Of a stretch of 64,000 bases of DNA, positions 9,233 to 18,868 are shown piece by piece. Within the stretch, counting starts at the first letter, position 1. Each line of letters starts with the position of its first letter. Source of the DNA: Ancylobacter polymorphus (GTDB lineage Bacteria > Pseudomonadota > Alphaproteobacteria > Rhizobiales > Xanthobacteraceae); contig NZ_CP083239.1 of the NCBI RefSeq assembly GCF_022836935.1, positions 3,858,001-3,922,000 of the forward strand. Direction: 5' to 3'. The notes under the pieces were generated by a model. It was given only the letters and a program-made list of their open reading frames with translations. It searched no databases and was not told where the DNA came from. The position numbers and the translations under genes are program-made.

Positions 9233-9945
9233 AGGTCGAACGCCGGCAGCAGCCGGTCGCGCGAGCGCTCGATATGCAGGCGCATCGCCTGCCGGGCAGC
9301 CTCGGGATCGCGCGCCGCGAAGGCCGCGAGGATCGCCGCGTGCTCATCCAGCGCCTCCTCGGTGACGCGGGCGTGGAACATCAGGCGGAAGATGTGGAAG
9401 TGGGTGTGCTGGTGGGCCAGCGTCTCGCGGATCAGCGCGTTGCCGGCGACCTCCAGAATGCGGTCATGGAACAGCGCGTCCTGCCGGGCGAATTGCGAAT
9501 AGCGCGCCCGATCGTCGGCGCCGCCCTCGCGCGACATCACCCCGGCGGCCTCCGTCAGTTCCGCCAGCGCCTCCTCGGTCATGACCGCCGCCGCGCGGCT
9601 GGCGGCGTCCGGCTCCAGCAGCAGACGCAGTTCGTACAGCTCGTTGAAGCGGGTGCGGGTGATCTGCGGCGCGGCGCTGTAGCCGACGAGGTGGGTTTTC
9701 ACCACCAGCCCCTCGCCTTCCAGCCGGCCGAGCGCCTCGCGGATCGGCGTCTGCGACACGGCGAGCTCGCGCACCAGATTATCGACCGTGATGCGCGAGC
9801 CCGGCGGGATCTTCAACGCCATCAGCCGGGCGAGAATGGCCTCATAGACCTCCTCGGCAAGACCGGCATTGCGCTGGATGGCCTGCGAACCGTCACGCGG
9901 CGCGGCGGAGAGAGCGGAAGTGGCGAGAGCTTTCGGACTGCGCAC
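9229..9945 (-). CDS. GntR-family transcriptional regulator with FCD domain
   Basis: A FadR-subfamily regulator. The winged helix holds RITVDNLVRELAVSQTP and the conserved IREALGRLEGEGLV; the C-terminal all-helical ligand domain has FHDRILEVAGN and DEHAAILAA, with FCD metal/ligand residues. I place the start at the GTG at 9945, which follows AAGGGG at 8 bp and gives 238 residues. The TTG at 9999 would add 18 residues, but it sits inside the operator and lacks a binding site. It heads the transporter operon and is divergent from the alcohol dehydrogenase unit. Paired sites beside it suggest autoregulation and control of both units. Confidence 0.88.
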   Translation of the reverse strand: MRSPKALATSALSAAPRDGSQAIQRNAGLAEEVYEAILARLMALKIPPGSRITVDNLVRELAVSQTPIREALGRLEGEGLVVKTHLVGYSAAPQITRTRFNELYELRLLLEPDAASRAAAVMTEEALAELTEAAGVMSREGGADDRARYSQFARQDALFHDRILEVAGNALIRETLAHQHTHFHIFRLMFHARVTEEALDEHAAILAAFAARDPEAARQAMRLHIERSRDRLLPAFDL

Positions 9946-9998
9946 GGTTTTGCCCCTTGACAATGATCCAGAGCTAGCATGATCCTCTGCCGCATTCA

Positions 9999-10024
9999 AT
10001 ACGATATCCTATACGATTTCGTGT
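9999..10024. promoter_or_regulatory. Tandem GntR operator candidates
   Basis: Two copies of ATACGAT start 12 bp apart: ATACGATATCCTAT (9999-10012) and ATACGATTTCGTGT (10011-10024). The first shares ATACGATAT..TAT with the site at 1332-1345 read on the other strand. They lie between the regulator gene and the alcohol dehydrogenase gene, where a repressor could act in both directions. Confidence 0.55.
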
Positions 10025-10062
10025 AGTGCGCACCGGCAGGCTGAAATGCCGAGCCTTTTCAG

Positions 10063-11325
10063 ATGGATAAAGCCGTGACCTCCTTCGCCGCCCTTCGGCT
10101 CCCAAGCGAAATCCTGTTCGGCAAGGGCCAGCGCCACGCTTTGCCCGCCGTCGCCCGCCGCCTCGGCACCCGGGCGCTGATCTGCACCGATGAGCGCCTG
10201 TCCGCCTCCCCCGAACTCGCGCAGATGATCGCCGGGCTGGAACAGGCCGGGCTGACGGTGCGGGTCGATGACCGCGTGCTGCCGGACGTGCCGCGCGACA
10301 GCGCGGCGGAATGCGCCGAGGCCGCGCGGGCCTTCGCGCCCGATCTGGTGATCGGCATTGGCGGCGGGAGTTGCCTCGACATGGCCAAATGCGCCGCGCT
10401 GCTCCTCAGTCATGGCGGGCGGCTGCCGGACTATTACGGGGAGTTCAAGGTTCCCGGCCCGGTGCTGCCGATCATCGCGGTGCCGACCACCGCCGGCACC
10501 GGCTCGGAGGCGACGCCGGTGGCGGTGATCTCCGATCCCGACCGCACGCTGAAGGTCGGCATTTCCAGCCCGCACCTCCTGCCGCGCGTGGCGATCTGCG
10601 ATCCCGACCTCACCCTCACCTGCCCGCCCGCCCTCACCGCCATTGCCGGGGCGGATGCGCTCACCCACGCCATCGAGGCGTTCACCGCCGGGCGCCGGAC
10701 ACCATCGCCGGAACTCGCGCAGCGCCATGTGTTCATCGGCAAGAGCGCGCTCACCGATCACTTCGCCCTCTTCGCCATAAGCCTGCTCGGCCGCAGCCTG
10801 GAACGCGCGTGCCGCGACGGCGCGGATGAGGAGGCACGGGCCGATGTGATGCTGGCCGCGCTCGCCGCCGGTTGCGCTTTCGGCACCGCCGGCACCGCCG
10901 CCGCCCACGCCATCCAGTACCCGGTCGGCGCCCTCACCCACACCGCGCACGGGCTCGGCGTCGCCACGCTGCTGCCCTATGTGATGCGCTTCAACCGCGA
11001 CGCTGCCGAGGGCGAGCTGGCGGACATCGCCCTCGCGCTGGGCCTCTCCGCCGAGGGGCGCTCCCGTGCCGCGCTGGCGCAGGCGGCCATCGACGAGGTG
11101 GCGCGCCTCCTCGCCGCCATCGGCATCTGCCCTGATCTCGCCGGTCTCGGCCTCACCCGCGACCAGCTCGCCTGGACCGGCGAGCAGGCGCTCGCCATCG
11201 AGCGGCTGATCCGCAACAATCCCCGCACCATCGCCGCCCCGGAGATGGCCCGCCTGCTGGACGCCGCCTATGCCGGCGACCTCGCGGCCGCGGCCGTCGC
11301 CCTCGAACAGGAAGTCCTGCCATGA
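10063..11325 (+). CDS. Iron-containing (group III) alcohol dehydrogenase
   Basis: A 420-residue NAD(P)-dependent dehydrogenase of the Fe-ADH family. The nucleotide-binding part has GIGGGSCLDMAK at about residues 94-105 and PTTAGTGSEATP at about 142-153. Metal ligands are supplied by ADALTHAIEAF and by the His-rich HTAHGLGVATLLPYVM. It overlaps the following aldehyde dehydrogenase by ATGA, so the pair probably oxidises an alcohol through the aldehyde to the acid. The substrate may be a 4-hydroxybutyrate-like compound, but that is inferred only from the partner's succinate-semialdehyde resemblance. Confidence 0.88.
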   Translation: MDKAVTSFAALRLPSEILFGKGQRHALPAVARRLGTRALICTDERLSASPELAQMIAGLEQAGLTVRVDDRVLPDVPRDSAAECAEAARAFAPDLVIGIGGGSCLDMAKCAALLLSHGGRLPDYYGEFKVPGPVLPIIAVPTTAGTGSEATPVAVISDPDRTLKVGISSPHLLPRVAICDPDLTLTCPPALTAIAGADALTHAIEAFTAGRRTPSPELAQRHVFIGKSALTDHFALFAISLLGRSLERACRDGADEEARADVMLAALAAGCAFGTAGTAAAHAIQYPVGALTHTAHGLGVATLLPYVMRFNRDAAEGELADIALALGLSAEGRSRAALAQAAIDEVARLLAAIGICPDLAGLGLTRDQLAWTGEQALAIERLIRNNPRTIAAPEMARLLDAAYAGDLAAAAVALEQEVLP

Positions 11326-12809
11326 ACATCGCCACCGCCCCGCTCGCCGCCGGCGCTGCCCCTCATATCGCGCCGGCCGATGGCGCGCGCGGGCTCTATA
11401 TTGGCGGGCACTGGTCGTGGCCGGAGGCTTGCGCGCGCATCCCTGTCATCGATCCCTCGAACGGTGGGGTGCTCGCCGAGGTGCCGGATGCCGGCGTCCC
11501 CGAGGCGATGGCGGCGGTCGACGCCGCCGCGGCCGCCGCCCCCGCCTGGCGCGCGACCCCGCCGCGCCGCCGCTCGGAAATCCTGCGCCGCTGCTTCGAG
11601 CTGATGACCGCCCGGGCCGAGGATCTCGCCCGGCTGATTTCGCTGGAAAACGGCAAGGCGCTGCGCGATGCGCGCGGCGAGCTCGCCTATGCCGCCGAAT
11701 TCTTCCGCTGGAACGCCGAGGAGGCCGTGCGCATCAGCGGCGATTTCGCGCTCTCCCCCGCCGGCGGCAACCACATCATCGTCGAATATGAGCCGATCGG
11801 CATCTGCGTGCTCATCACCCCGTGGAACTTCCCCGCCGCCATGGCGACACGCAAGATCGCCCCGGCGCTGGCGGCGGGCTGCACGGTGGTGCTGAAGCCG
11901 GCGAGCGAGACCCCGCTCACCGCCTACGCCCTCGCCGCGCTCTATGAGGAAGCCGGCGTGCCGACCGGCGTGGTCAATGTGCTCACCACCTCCACGCCCG
12001 GCCCGGTCACCGCCGCGATGCTCGGCGACCCGCGTGTGCGCAAGCTCTCCTTCACCGGCTCCACCCCGGTGGGCCGCGCGCTGCTGGCCGAGGCGGCGAA
12101 TAACGTCATCAGCTGCTCGATGGAGCTGGGCGGCAATGCCCCGCTGCTGGTGTTCGACGATGCCGATCTCGATGTGGCTCTGGAAGGCGCGATGCTCGCC
12201 AAGATGCGCAATGCGGGCGAAGCCTGCACCGCCGCCAATCGCATCTATGTGCAGGCCGGGCTTTATGACCGCTTCGCCGAAGAACTCACCCGCCGCATGG
12301 CCGCGCTCAAGGTCGGCCCCGGCGTGGATACCGCCACCGAATGCGGGCCGATGATCACCGGCAAGGCGGTGGACAAGATCGAGCGGCTGGTGGAAGACGC
12401 GCTCGCCCGTGGGGCGCGGCTTCTGTGCGGCGGCGCGCGCCCGCAGGGGCCGGGGCATTTCTACCCGCCGACCGTTCTCGTCGATGTGCCCGCCGACGCG
12501 GCCATGGGCTGCGAGGAGATTTTCGGCCCCGTCGCCGCGCTGAGCCGCTTCGAGACCGAGGACGAGGCGGTGGCGCTGGCCAATGCCACGGAATACGGCC
12601 TCGCCGCCTATGTCTTCACCCGCGATCTCGCGCGCGGCCTGCGCGTGTCGCGGCGGATCGAGACCGGCATGGTCGGGCTCAATCGCGGCCTCGTCTCCGA
12701 TCCCGCCGCGCCCTTCGGCGGCACCAAGCAGTCCGGCCTCGGCCGCGAGGGCGGGCATCACGGCGTGATGGAGTTTCTGGAGGCGAAATACATCGCCACC
12801 GGGCTGTGA
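11322..12809 (+). CDS. NAD(P)-dependent aldehyde dehydrogenase, succinate-semialdehyde type
   Basis: A 495-residue ALDH-superfamily enzyme. The oxyanion Asn motif TPWNFPAAM, the Glu-containing [13 protein letters not shown] and the catalytic Cys in [11 protein letters not shown] are all present. The sequence around the Cys and the ending [15 protein letters not shown] resemble GabD, so succinate semialdehyde or a related short semialdehyde is likely. It is the middle gene of a three-gene unit with the alcohol dehydrogenase and an alpha/beta hydrolase. Confidence 0.88.
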   Translation: MNIATAPLAAGAAPHIAPADGARGLYIGGHWSWPEACARIPVIDPSNGGVLAEVPDAGVPEAMAAVDAAAAAAPAWRATPPRRRSEILRRCFELMTARAEDLARLISLENGKALRDARGELAYAAEFFRWNAEEAVRISGDFALSPAGGNHIIVEYEPIGICVLITPWNFPAAMATRKIAPALAAGCTVVLKPASETPLTAYALAALYEEAGVPTGVVNVLTTSTPGPVTAAMLGDPRVRKLSFTGSTPVGRALLAEAANNVISCSMELGGNAPLLVFDDADLDVALEGAMLAKMRNAGEACTAANRIYVQAGLYDRFAEELTRRMAALKVGPGVDTATECGPMITGKAVDKIERLVEDALARGARLLCGGARPQGPGHFYPPTVLVDVPADAAMGCEEIFGPVAALSRFETEDEAVALANATEYGLAAYVFTRDLARGLRVSRRIETGMVGLNRGLVSDPAAPFGGTKQSGLGREGGHHGVMEFLEAKYIATGL

Positions 12810-12823
12810 GCCCGGCCGCGCTG

Positions 12824-13651
12824 ATGGTCGACACGCCCGATCCGTTCCGCACCCGCGACCATGTGCCGGATTTCGACCGGCACGTGGCGGATTACGCCGC
12901 CCGCAGCGCCGCCACCCGCGCCCGCCTGCCGATGCGCGCCGGCATCGCCTATGGGCCGACGCCAGCGGAACGGCTCGACCTGTTCTTCCCGCCACCCGGC
13001 GCCGCGACGGGCGCGGTGCACATCTTCATCCATGGCGGCTATTGGCGGATGTTCGCCAAGGAGGATTTCTCCTTCGTCGCCGATACCGTCACGCAGGCGG
13101 GGGCGATCGCCGTCATCGTCGATTATGCGCTGATGCCGGCGGTGCGGATGGAGACCCTCATTGCCCAGCTGCGGCGGGCCTGCGGCTGGGTGATCGGCCA
13201 TATCGGCGAATTTGGCGGCGATCCCGCGCGCCTGACCCTGTCCGGCCATTCGGCGGGGGGCCATCTCGGCGCGCTGATGCTCGCCGATCCTGCCTTCGCG
13301 GGTGCGATCAACGGCGCCCTGCTGCTCAGCGGGCTCTACGATCTCGCGCCGCTGCAAGGCTCCTTTCTCAAGGAGCTGATCGCCCTCACCGATGAAGAGG
13401 TCGCGCATTACAGCCCGCTGCGCCACGCCTATGGCCCAGGCGGGCGGGTGTCGTTGCTGGTGGGGGAGCGTGAGACCGCGCCGTTCCGCGCCCAGTCCGC
13501 CGCCTTCGCCCGGCATCTCACGCAGGCCGGCGTCGATGTGGAGGCCACCACCGTCGCGGGGGCGGACCATATGAGCCTGGTCGCCGATCTCGGCACCCGC
13601 GGCACGGAGACCGCGCTCAAGCTCGCCCGCCTGCTCGCCCCCGCGCCGTGA
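12824..13651 (+). CDS. Alpha/beta hydrolase, arylformamidase (KynB-esterase)-like
   Basis: A 275-residue alpha/beta hydrolase with the HGGYW oxyanion motif (FIHGGYWRMF), the nucleophile elbow SGHSAGGH and a late ADHMSLV that gives the catalytic His. This combination is typical of kynurenine-formamidase-like esterases and carbamate/formamide hydrolases. A GTG at 12806 overlapping the aldehyde dehydrogenase stop is an alternative start adding six residues. Neither start has a clear ribosome-binding site, which fits translational coupling. No tryptophan-pathway genes are nearby, so a formamide or ester made in the island is a better guess than N-formylkynurenine. Confidence 0.82.
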   Translation: MVDTPDPFRTRDHVPDFDRHVADYAARSAATRARLPMRAGIAYGPTPAERLDLFFPPPGAATGAVHIFIHGGYWRMFAKEDFSFVADTVTQAGAIAVIVDYALMPAVRMETLIAQLRRACGWVIGHIGEFGGDPARLTLSGHSAGGHLGALMLADPAFAGAINGALLLSGLYDLAPLQGSFLKELIALTDEEVAHYSPLRHAYGPGGRVSLLVGERETAPFRAQSAAFARHLTQAGVDVEATTVAGADHMSLVADLGTRGTETALKLARLLAPAP

Positions 13652-13788
13652 GAATCAGGCCCGCGCGCCACGCGCTGCCGGAGTTGGGCGTGACGGGCCG
13701 ACACCCGAACGCCCGCCGCTTCGGTTCGCGCTGAAGCGCCAACACTCATGACCCGGGGGCCGCCACCTTTCGGCCGGGCGGCGGCGGC

Positions 13789-13828
13789 CAAAAGGAAAGA
13801 GCCGCCGGCCCGGCGGGGCCGACGGCTC
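13789..13828 (-). terminator. Rho-independent terminator of the first cold-shock gene
   Basis: Read on the minus strand, two 6-bp stem blocks (GAGCCG and CGGCCC with their complements, one mismatch between) close a GGCG-complement loop and are followed by CTTTCCTTTT. It lies about 50 bp after the cold-shock stop codon. Confidence 0.7.
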
Positions 13829-13879
13829 TCCCTTGTTTACGCAGAAGCCGGCGGCAGCCGCCGGCCCCGGAGGGCTGGC

Positions 13880-14095
13880 TCAGCCGACGCGCAGGTTGAC
13901 CGCGGAGGTCTTGCCCGAACGCTGGTCGGTCTGCAGCTCGAAGGACACCTTCTCGCCGTCACGCAGGCCCTGGAGGCCCGAACGCTGAACCGCGCTGATG
14001 TGGACGAAAACGTCCTTGCCAGCGCCATCGGGCTGAATGAAGCCGTAGCCCTTCTGATCGTTGAACCACTTCACGGTGCCGGTCTGGGTAGACAT
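13880..14095 (-). CDS. Cold-shock protein (CspA family), copy 1
   Basis: A 71-residue single cold-shock domain. RNA-binding motifs KWFNDQKGYGFI (RNP1) and DVFVHISAV (RNP2) are intact. It is a small RNA/ssDNA chaperone. The start is the ATG at MSTQTGTVKWF; longer readings upstream have no homology. It is about 90% identical over the aligned core to the copy 275 bp upstream, which implies a recent tandem duplication. Confidence 0.95.
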   Translation of the reverse strand: MSTQTGTVKWFNDQKGYGFIQPDGAGKDVFVHISAVQRSGLQGLRDGEKVSFELQTDQRSGKTSAVNLRVG

Positions 14096-14369
14096 TAGGA
14101 TAGTCTCACGTATCGAGGTTGCACATCCGGCGTGGCCGGGGCCAAGCCGCTGGGTCGAATTTGGAAGAAAAGCTGAACGTGCACCCGCAGGTGAAACGGC
14201 CCAGAGTCCAGCCAAAGTCTGCGCGAGAGACTAGCGCGAATAGCTGTGTTTGCAAGAGGCGCGCGCGGCAGAAGCAAGACTTCCGCAGCGAAATGTCGCC
14301 GCCCCGAAAAGCGACGACATTGTATTTATTCTCATCGGACGCGACCGACCGATGCAGAGCCCTGTCGGC

Positions 14370-14582
14370 TCAGGCCGGACGCAGATTGACCGCCGAGGTC
14401 TTGCCCGAGCGCTGGTCGGTCTGCAGCTCGAAAGACACCTTCTCCCCGTCGCGCAGCCCCTGCAGGCCCGAGCGCTGCACCGCGCTGATGTGGACGAACA
14501 CGTCCTTGCCGCCATTATCGGGCTGGATGAAGCCGTAGCCCTTCTGCTCGTTGAACCACTTAACCGTGCCGGTATCCGCCAT
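14370..14582 (-). CDS. Cold-shock protein (CspA family), copy 2
   Basis: A 70-residue cold-shock-domain protein starting MADTGTVKWFNEQKGYG. From KGYGFIQPD onward it differs from copy 1 at only a few positions. The region downstream (14096-14369) has no gene and includes an AT-richer stretch near 14310-14335 that may carry the promoter and long leader of copy 1. A short GAGCC/GGCTC hairpin follows the stop but has no T-tract. Confidence 0.95.
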   Translation of the reverse strand: MADTGTVKWFNEQKGYGFIQPDNGGKDVFVHISAVQRSGLQGLRDGEKVSFELQTDQRSGKTSAVNLRPA

Positions 14583-14846
14583 CAGACACAACCTTCGAGA
14601 CCAGTGAGACACCGGCGAATCCTCACCCGGACCCGCCGAACTGCGCCGCCCCCCCGCCGCCCGGCGGCGCCTTGCGGCAACCGGCGTACGGCGAATTCGG
14701 GCTGGGGGTAGCTTGGGCAAAAATATGTCATTTCCACGGCATAAGCCGCCATATTCGAGCCATAAAGCAACCAGAGGGCGAGAAAATTCCGTTACGTCAG
14801 CCCCATACCGCTGGGCGCTCGTCCGGCGATGCCAGAACGGCGCGCG

Positions 14847-15728
14847 TTAGACGGAGACTTCGCCGGACATGACCGGCACGCAGGCACCGCCGATCACCAC
14901 GGCATCCGGCGTCACCTCGATGGCGATCCGGCTCGGGCGGCCCATATCGACGCCCTGCGCGACCTCGAACCGACGCGGCACCCCGCCTTCGAGCGCGGCG
15001 AACCAGGCGCAGGCCGCCGCCGTCGCGCTGCCGGTCGCGGGGTCTTCCGGCAGATTGTCGAAGGGGGAGAACATGCGGGCGGTGACGTCGACGGCGCCGT
15101 CAGCCGCGCCGAGTTCCCGGCAATAGAGATAGATCGCATCCGCCCCGTCGCAGGGGAGCAGCGCGGCGAAGGCGGGCAGGTTCGCCTTGGCGCGCGACAG
15201 GGCGGCGCGGCTGGCGATTTCGACCACGACGAAGGCGAGGCCCACCGAGGCGACACGCGGCGGGTGCCGGTCGCAGCTTATATCCGCCGTGCTCAGCGAC
15301 AGGCAGTCGGCAATGGCGTCCGCCGGCAAGGCCTGGCCGAGGCGGAGCGGCTGTGGGGCGCTCAAACATATCTGCGCGATGCGGTCGCCGTCGCGTCGGA
15401 TGTGCCCCCGCACCAGACCGGCCGCTTCCTCGAAGATGAACGTCTCGCCCAGGACGCCGCCGCCGGCGCTCGCCAGCACAAACGCGGTGCCCACATTGGG
15501 ATGCCCGGCGAACGGCACTTCCACCGTCGGGGTGAAGATCCGCACCCGGGCGGTATGGGCGGGATCGGACGGGCGGAGCACGAAGCTGCTCTCGGAATAA
15601 TTGAACTCCCGCGCGATCGCCTGCATCTGCGCGGTTGTCAGCTCATCCGCATCCAGCACGACGGCGAGCGGATTGCCGCCGAAGCGGGTCTGGGTGAACA
15701 CGTCGACCGTGTGAAAGCGCAACCGCAC
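14847..15728 (-). CDS. PhzF-family isomerase-like protein
   Basis: A PhzF/DapF-fold protein of about 293 residues. The active-site Glu is in NYSESSFVL, GHPNVGTAF is the first-domain signature, and EDPATGSATAA the second-domain signature. Most members are uncharacterised isomerases or epimerases; phenazine synthesis genes are absent here. I use the GTG at 15728 (VRLRFHTVDVFT) because GGGAG lies 6-7 bp upstream and homology begins there. An ATG at 15776 would add 16 residues without support. Confidence 0.82.
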   Translation of the reverse strand: MRLRFHTVDVFTQTRFGGNPLAVVLDADELTTAQMQAIAREFNYSESSFVLRPSDPAHTARVRIFTPTVEVPFAGHPNVGTAFVLASAGGGVLGETFIFEEAAGLVRGHIRRDGDRIAQICLSAPQPLRLGQALPADAIADCLSLSTADISCDRHPPRVASVGLAFVVVEIASRAALSRAKANLPAFAALLPCDGADAIYLYCRELGAADGAVDVTARMFSPFDNLPEDPATGSATAAACAWFAALEGGVPRRFEVAQGVDMGRPSRIAIEVTPDAVVIGGACVPVMSGEVSV

Positions 15729-15928
15729 GAGTGTCTCCCGCCGCGCCGTCGCGGTCGTCATGGCCATCAGCATCACAGGGTTGGCGCGCCGGCCACGCCC
15801 GCTGCCCGAAGCCGGACCACCTTGCCCTCAGGCGAAAGCCGGCCGGCTTCACGCAACCAAGCGGCGCCGGTCGCTGGAGGGCGCGCCGATTCCTATCGAA
15901 CCGGCGCTTTCGCCGGATCGCAGGGCGC

Positions 15929-16249
15929 TCAGTAGCAGTAATTCTTGCTGACCTTCACCACCTGCCCATTGGGGTAGTGGTACAGGCACTTGCCGTTCGA
16001 CCAGTAGTAATAGGACTTCTTCTTGTTCTTGTCGCTCTGGTTGCCGATGATCGCGCCGGTCGCGCCGCCGATCACCGCGCCGGCGACCGCGCCGCCGGCC
16101 TTGCCGGTGGCAGCACCGCCGATGATGGCGCCGGCCGCGCCGCCGATCAGCGCCCCGGCGGCGGTGTCATTGGCCCGCGCCATGCCAGGGGCGACGGCGA
16201 GAAGACCGCCGGCCAGCGCCGCGACCGCACATGAATAACCAAGGCGCAT
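15929..16249 (-). CDS. Exported glycine-zipper protein
   Basis: A 106-residue protein with a Sec signal peptide ending near APGMARA. It continues with a glycine-zipper membrane segment (GALIGGAAGAIIGGAATG then AGAVIGGATGAIIG) and a basic, Tyr-rich tail with two Cys (KCLYHYPNG, KNYCY). Glycine-zipper proteins are usually inner- or outer-membrane-associated lipoprotein-like or 17-kDa-antigen-like proteins. Here the cleavage site has no lipobox Cys. The start is the ATG with GGAGGG upstream. Function is unknown. Confidence 0.75.
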   Translation of the reverse strand: MRLGYSCAVAALAGGLLAVAPGMARANDTAAGALIGGAAGAIIGGAATGKAGGAVAGAVIGGATGAIIGNQSDKNKKKSYYYWSNGKCLYHYPNGQVVKVSKNYCY

Positions 16250-16416
16250 GATGAAACCCTCCGCTGGCGCGGGCGCGCCTGCCGGGCCCGCTGAGATCGG
16301 GACCGGCGATTCGCGGCAAAGCCCTGCCCGACCGATCCCAAGGTAAGGTATCATGAAGCCGCAGCGGAGCGAAGCGCGCCGTGCGGCGCGCCCCGTCGCA
16401 TTCGTCCCCCGCCGGC

Positions 16417-18696
16417 TCAGCCGTGCTGCGCCTCGACCACGGCGATGGCGGTCATGTTGACGATGCCGCGCGCGGTGACCGAGGGGGTGAGGATGTGGGC
16501 GGGCTTGGCCGGGCCCAGCAGGATCGGGCCGACAGGCAGCGCGTCGCCGAACACCTTCACCATCTGGTAGCCGATATTGGCGGCGTCGAGATTGGGCATG
16601 ACCAGGATGTTGGCCACGCCCTGCAGCCGCGAGCCCGGCAGCACGCGCTCGCGCATTTCCGGCACCAGCGCGCTGTCGCCTTCCATCTCGCCATCGACCA
16701 TCAGGTCCGGCGCGCGCTGCAGCACGAGGTCGAGCGTGCGGCGCATCTTCTTCGCGCTCTCATCGTCGCGGCTGCCAAAGTCGGAATGCGAGAGCAGCGC
16801 CACTTTCGGCTCGATGCCGAAGCGCCGCACATGCGCGGCGGCGAGTTGCGCCATGTCTGCGAGGTCCTCGGCCGTCGGATCGGTCTGCACCTGGGTGTCG
16901 CACAGGAAGAACGCACCCTTCTGCGTCAGCAGCATGGACAGCGCCGCCACGTCGCGCACCCCCGGCGCCAGGCCGATAATGGTGCGGATATGGCGCAGAT
17001 GGCGGATGAACCGGCCTTCCACCCCGCACAGCATGGTGTCGGCATCCCCGCGCACCACGGCAAGCGCGGCGATCACGGTGGGCGTGGTGCGCACCAGCGT
17101 GCGGGCGAGTTCGGGTGTCACGCCGCGCCGGCCGGCCAGATCGACATAGGTGGTGACATAGTCGCGGTAGCGCGGATCGTCCTCGGGGTTGATGAGGTCG
17201 AACTCCCGACCGGGGCGGATCGAAAGGCCGAAGCGCTGCAGCCGGGTTTCCACGACAGAGGGACGGCCGATCAGGATCGGGCGGGCGATGCCCTCCTCCA
17301 CCACCACCTGCGCCGCGCGCAGGATGCGCTCATCCTCGCCCTCGGCGTAGATCACCCGCTTGGGCGCCTGCTTGGCGAGGGCGAAGATCGGCTTCATCAC
17401 CAGGCCGGAGCGGAACACAAAGCGGTCGAGCTGTTCCTGATAGGCGTCGAAATCGGCGATCGGCCGCTTGGCGACGCCGCTCTCCATCGCCGCCCGTGCC
17501 ACCGCCGGGGCGATGCGCAGGATGAGGCGCGGGTCGAAGGGCGAGGGAATGAGCGAGGCCGGACCGAACACCGGGGTCTCGCCGCCATAGGCGCGGGCGA
17601 CCACGTCGGAGGGCGTCTCGCGCGCCAGCTCGGCGATGGCGTTGACCGCCGCCACCTTCATCTCCTCATTGATCGTCGTCGCCCCCGCATCGAGCGCGCC
17701 GCGGAAGATGAAGGGGAAGCACAGGACGTTGTTGACCTGGTTGGGGAAGTCCGAACGGCCGGTGCAGATCATCGCGTCGGGGCGCGCGTCGCGGGCGAGA
17801 TCGGGCATGATCTCCGGCGTCGGGTTGGCCAGCGCCATGATCAGCGGGCGGTCGGCCATGGTCTTCAGCATTTCCGGCTTGAGCACGCCGCCGGCGGAGA
17901 GGCCGATGAAGATGTCGGCACCCTCGATCACCTCGGCCAGCGTGCGCTTGTCGGTCTTCTGCGCGAACACCCCCTTATAGGGGTCCATCAGCTTTTCGCG
18001 GCCCTCATAGACCACGCCCTCGATGTCGGTGACCCAGATGTTCTCGCGCCGGGCGCCCATGGAGCGCAGCAGGTTCAGCGTGGCGATGGCGGCGGCGCCG
18101 GCGCCTGACGTGACGATCTTCACATCTTCCAGCTTCTTGCCGCCGATGTGCAGCGCATTGACGATGGCCGCCACCACGATGATGGCGGTGCCGTGCTGGT
18201 CGTCATGGAAGACCGGGATCGCCATCTTCTCGCGCAGGCGCGTCTCGATCTCGAAGCACTCCGGCGCCTTGATGTCTTCAAGGTTGATGCCGCCGAAGGT
18301 CGGCTCCAGCGCCGCCACCACGCTCACCACATGGTCGGGTTCGAGCGCGTTGATCTCGATATCGAACACGTCGATGCCGGCGAATTTCTTGAACAGGACC
18401 GCCTTGCCTTCCATGACCGGCTTGGAGGCTTCCGGGCCGATATTGCCGAGGCCGAGCACGGCGGTACCGTTGGACACCACGGCGACGAGGTTCTGCCGGG
18501 CCGTCAGCTCCGCCACCAGCTCCTTTTCAGCGGCGATCGCCTCGCACACGGCGGCGACGCCGGGCGTATAGGCCAAAGCGAGGTCGCGCTGGTTCGCCAG
18601 CGGCTTGGTGGCCTGGATCTCAAGCTTACCGGGCCGCGGATTGCGGTGATAGAACAGCGCGCCAGAGCGCAGATCGTCGGAGATGTAAGAGGCCAT
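16417..18696 (-). CDS. maeB: NADP-dependent malic enzyme (MaeB type, phosphotransacetylase-like C terminus)
   Basis: A 759-residue enzyme with an N-terminal malic domain and NAD(P)-binding domain ([53 protein letters not shown]) and a C-terminal phosphate acetyl/butyryl-transferase-like domain from about residue 440. This fusion is the MaeB form, which turns malate into pyruvate and NADPH; the C-terminal domain is usually regulatory (acetyl-CoA sensing) rather than catalytic. It is a lone gene divergent from the large unknown at 18869. Confidence 0.95.
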   Translation of the reverse strand: MASYISDDLRSGALFYHRNPRPGKLEIQATKPLANQRDLALAYTPGVAAVCEAIAAEKELVAELTARQNLVAVVSNGTAVLGLGNIGPEASKPVMEGKAVLFKKFAGIDVFDIEINALEPDHVVSVVAALEPTFGGINLEDIKAPECFEIETRLREKMAIPVFHDDQHGTAIIVVAAIVNALHIGGKKLEDVKIVTSGAGAAAIATLNLLRSMGARRENIWVTDIEGVVYEGREKLMDPYKGVFAQKTDKRTLAEVIEGADIFIGLSAGGVLKPEMLKTMADRPLIMALANPTPEIMPDLARDARPDAMICTGRSDFPNQVNNVLCFPFIFRGALDAGATTINEEMKVAAVNAIAELARETPSDVVARAYGGETPVFGPASLIPSPFDPRLILRIAPAVARAAMESGVAKRPIADFDAYQEQLDRFVFRSGLVMKPIFALAKQAPKRVIYAEGEDERILRAAQVVVEEGIARPILIGRPSVVETRLQRFGLSIRPGREFDLINPEDDPRYRDYVTTYVDLAGRRGVTPELARTLVRTTPTVIAALAVVRGDADTMLCGVEGRFIRHLRHIRTIIGLAPGVRDVAALSMLLTQKGAFFLCDTQVQTDPTAEDLADMAQLAAAHVRRFGIEPKVALLSHSDFGSRDDESAKKMRRTLDLVLQRAPDLMVDGEMEGDSALVPEMRERVLPGSRLQGVANILVMPNLDAANIGYQMVKVFGDALPVGPILLGPAKPAHILTPSVTARGIVNMTAIAVVEAQHG

Positions 18697-18868
18697 CGTT
18701 TTTCCTTCCCCGGAGCGTGGCGGGGGAGCATAGGCATTCTGTTCCGCCGCACAACGGCTTTCCGATTTTCTGGTGCTGTACTTTGGACGGTTGGTTTAAG
18801 GTGAATCCGCCGCCGGCACGCTGCGGCGAATCCCGTCCGTCCCCGCTCCGCCCCCAGGTCAGCCTCGC

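Noticed and set aside
16381-18108. A 575-codon plus-strand open frame opposite maeB
   Set aside because: Composition is that of an antisense shadow (His/Arg/Asp/Gly-rich), and the minus strand encodes a complete malic enzyme.
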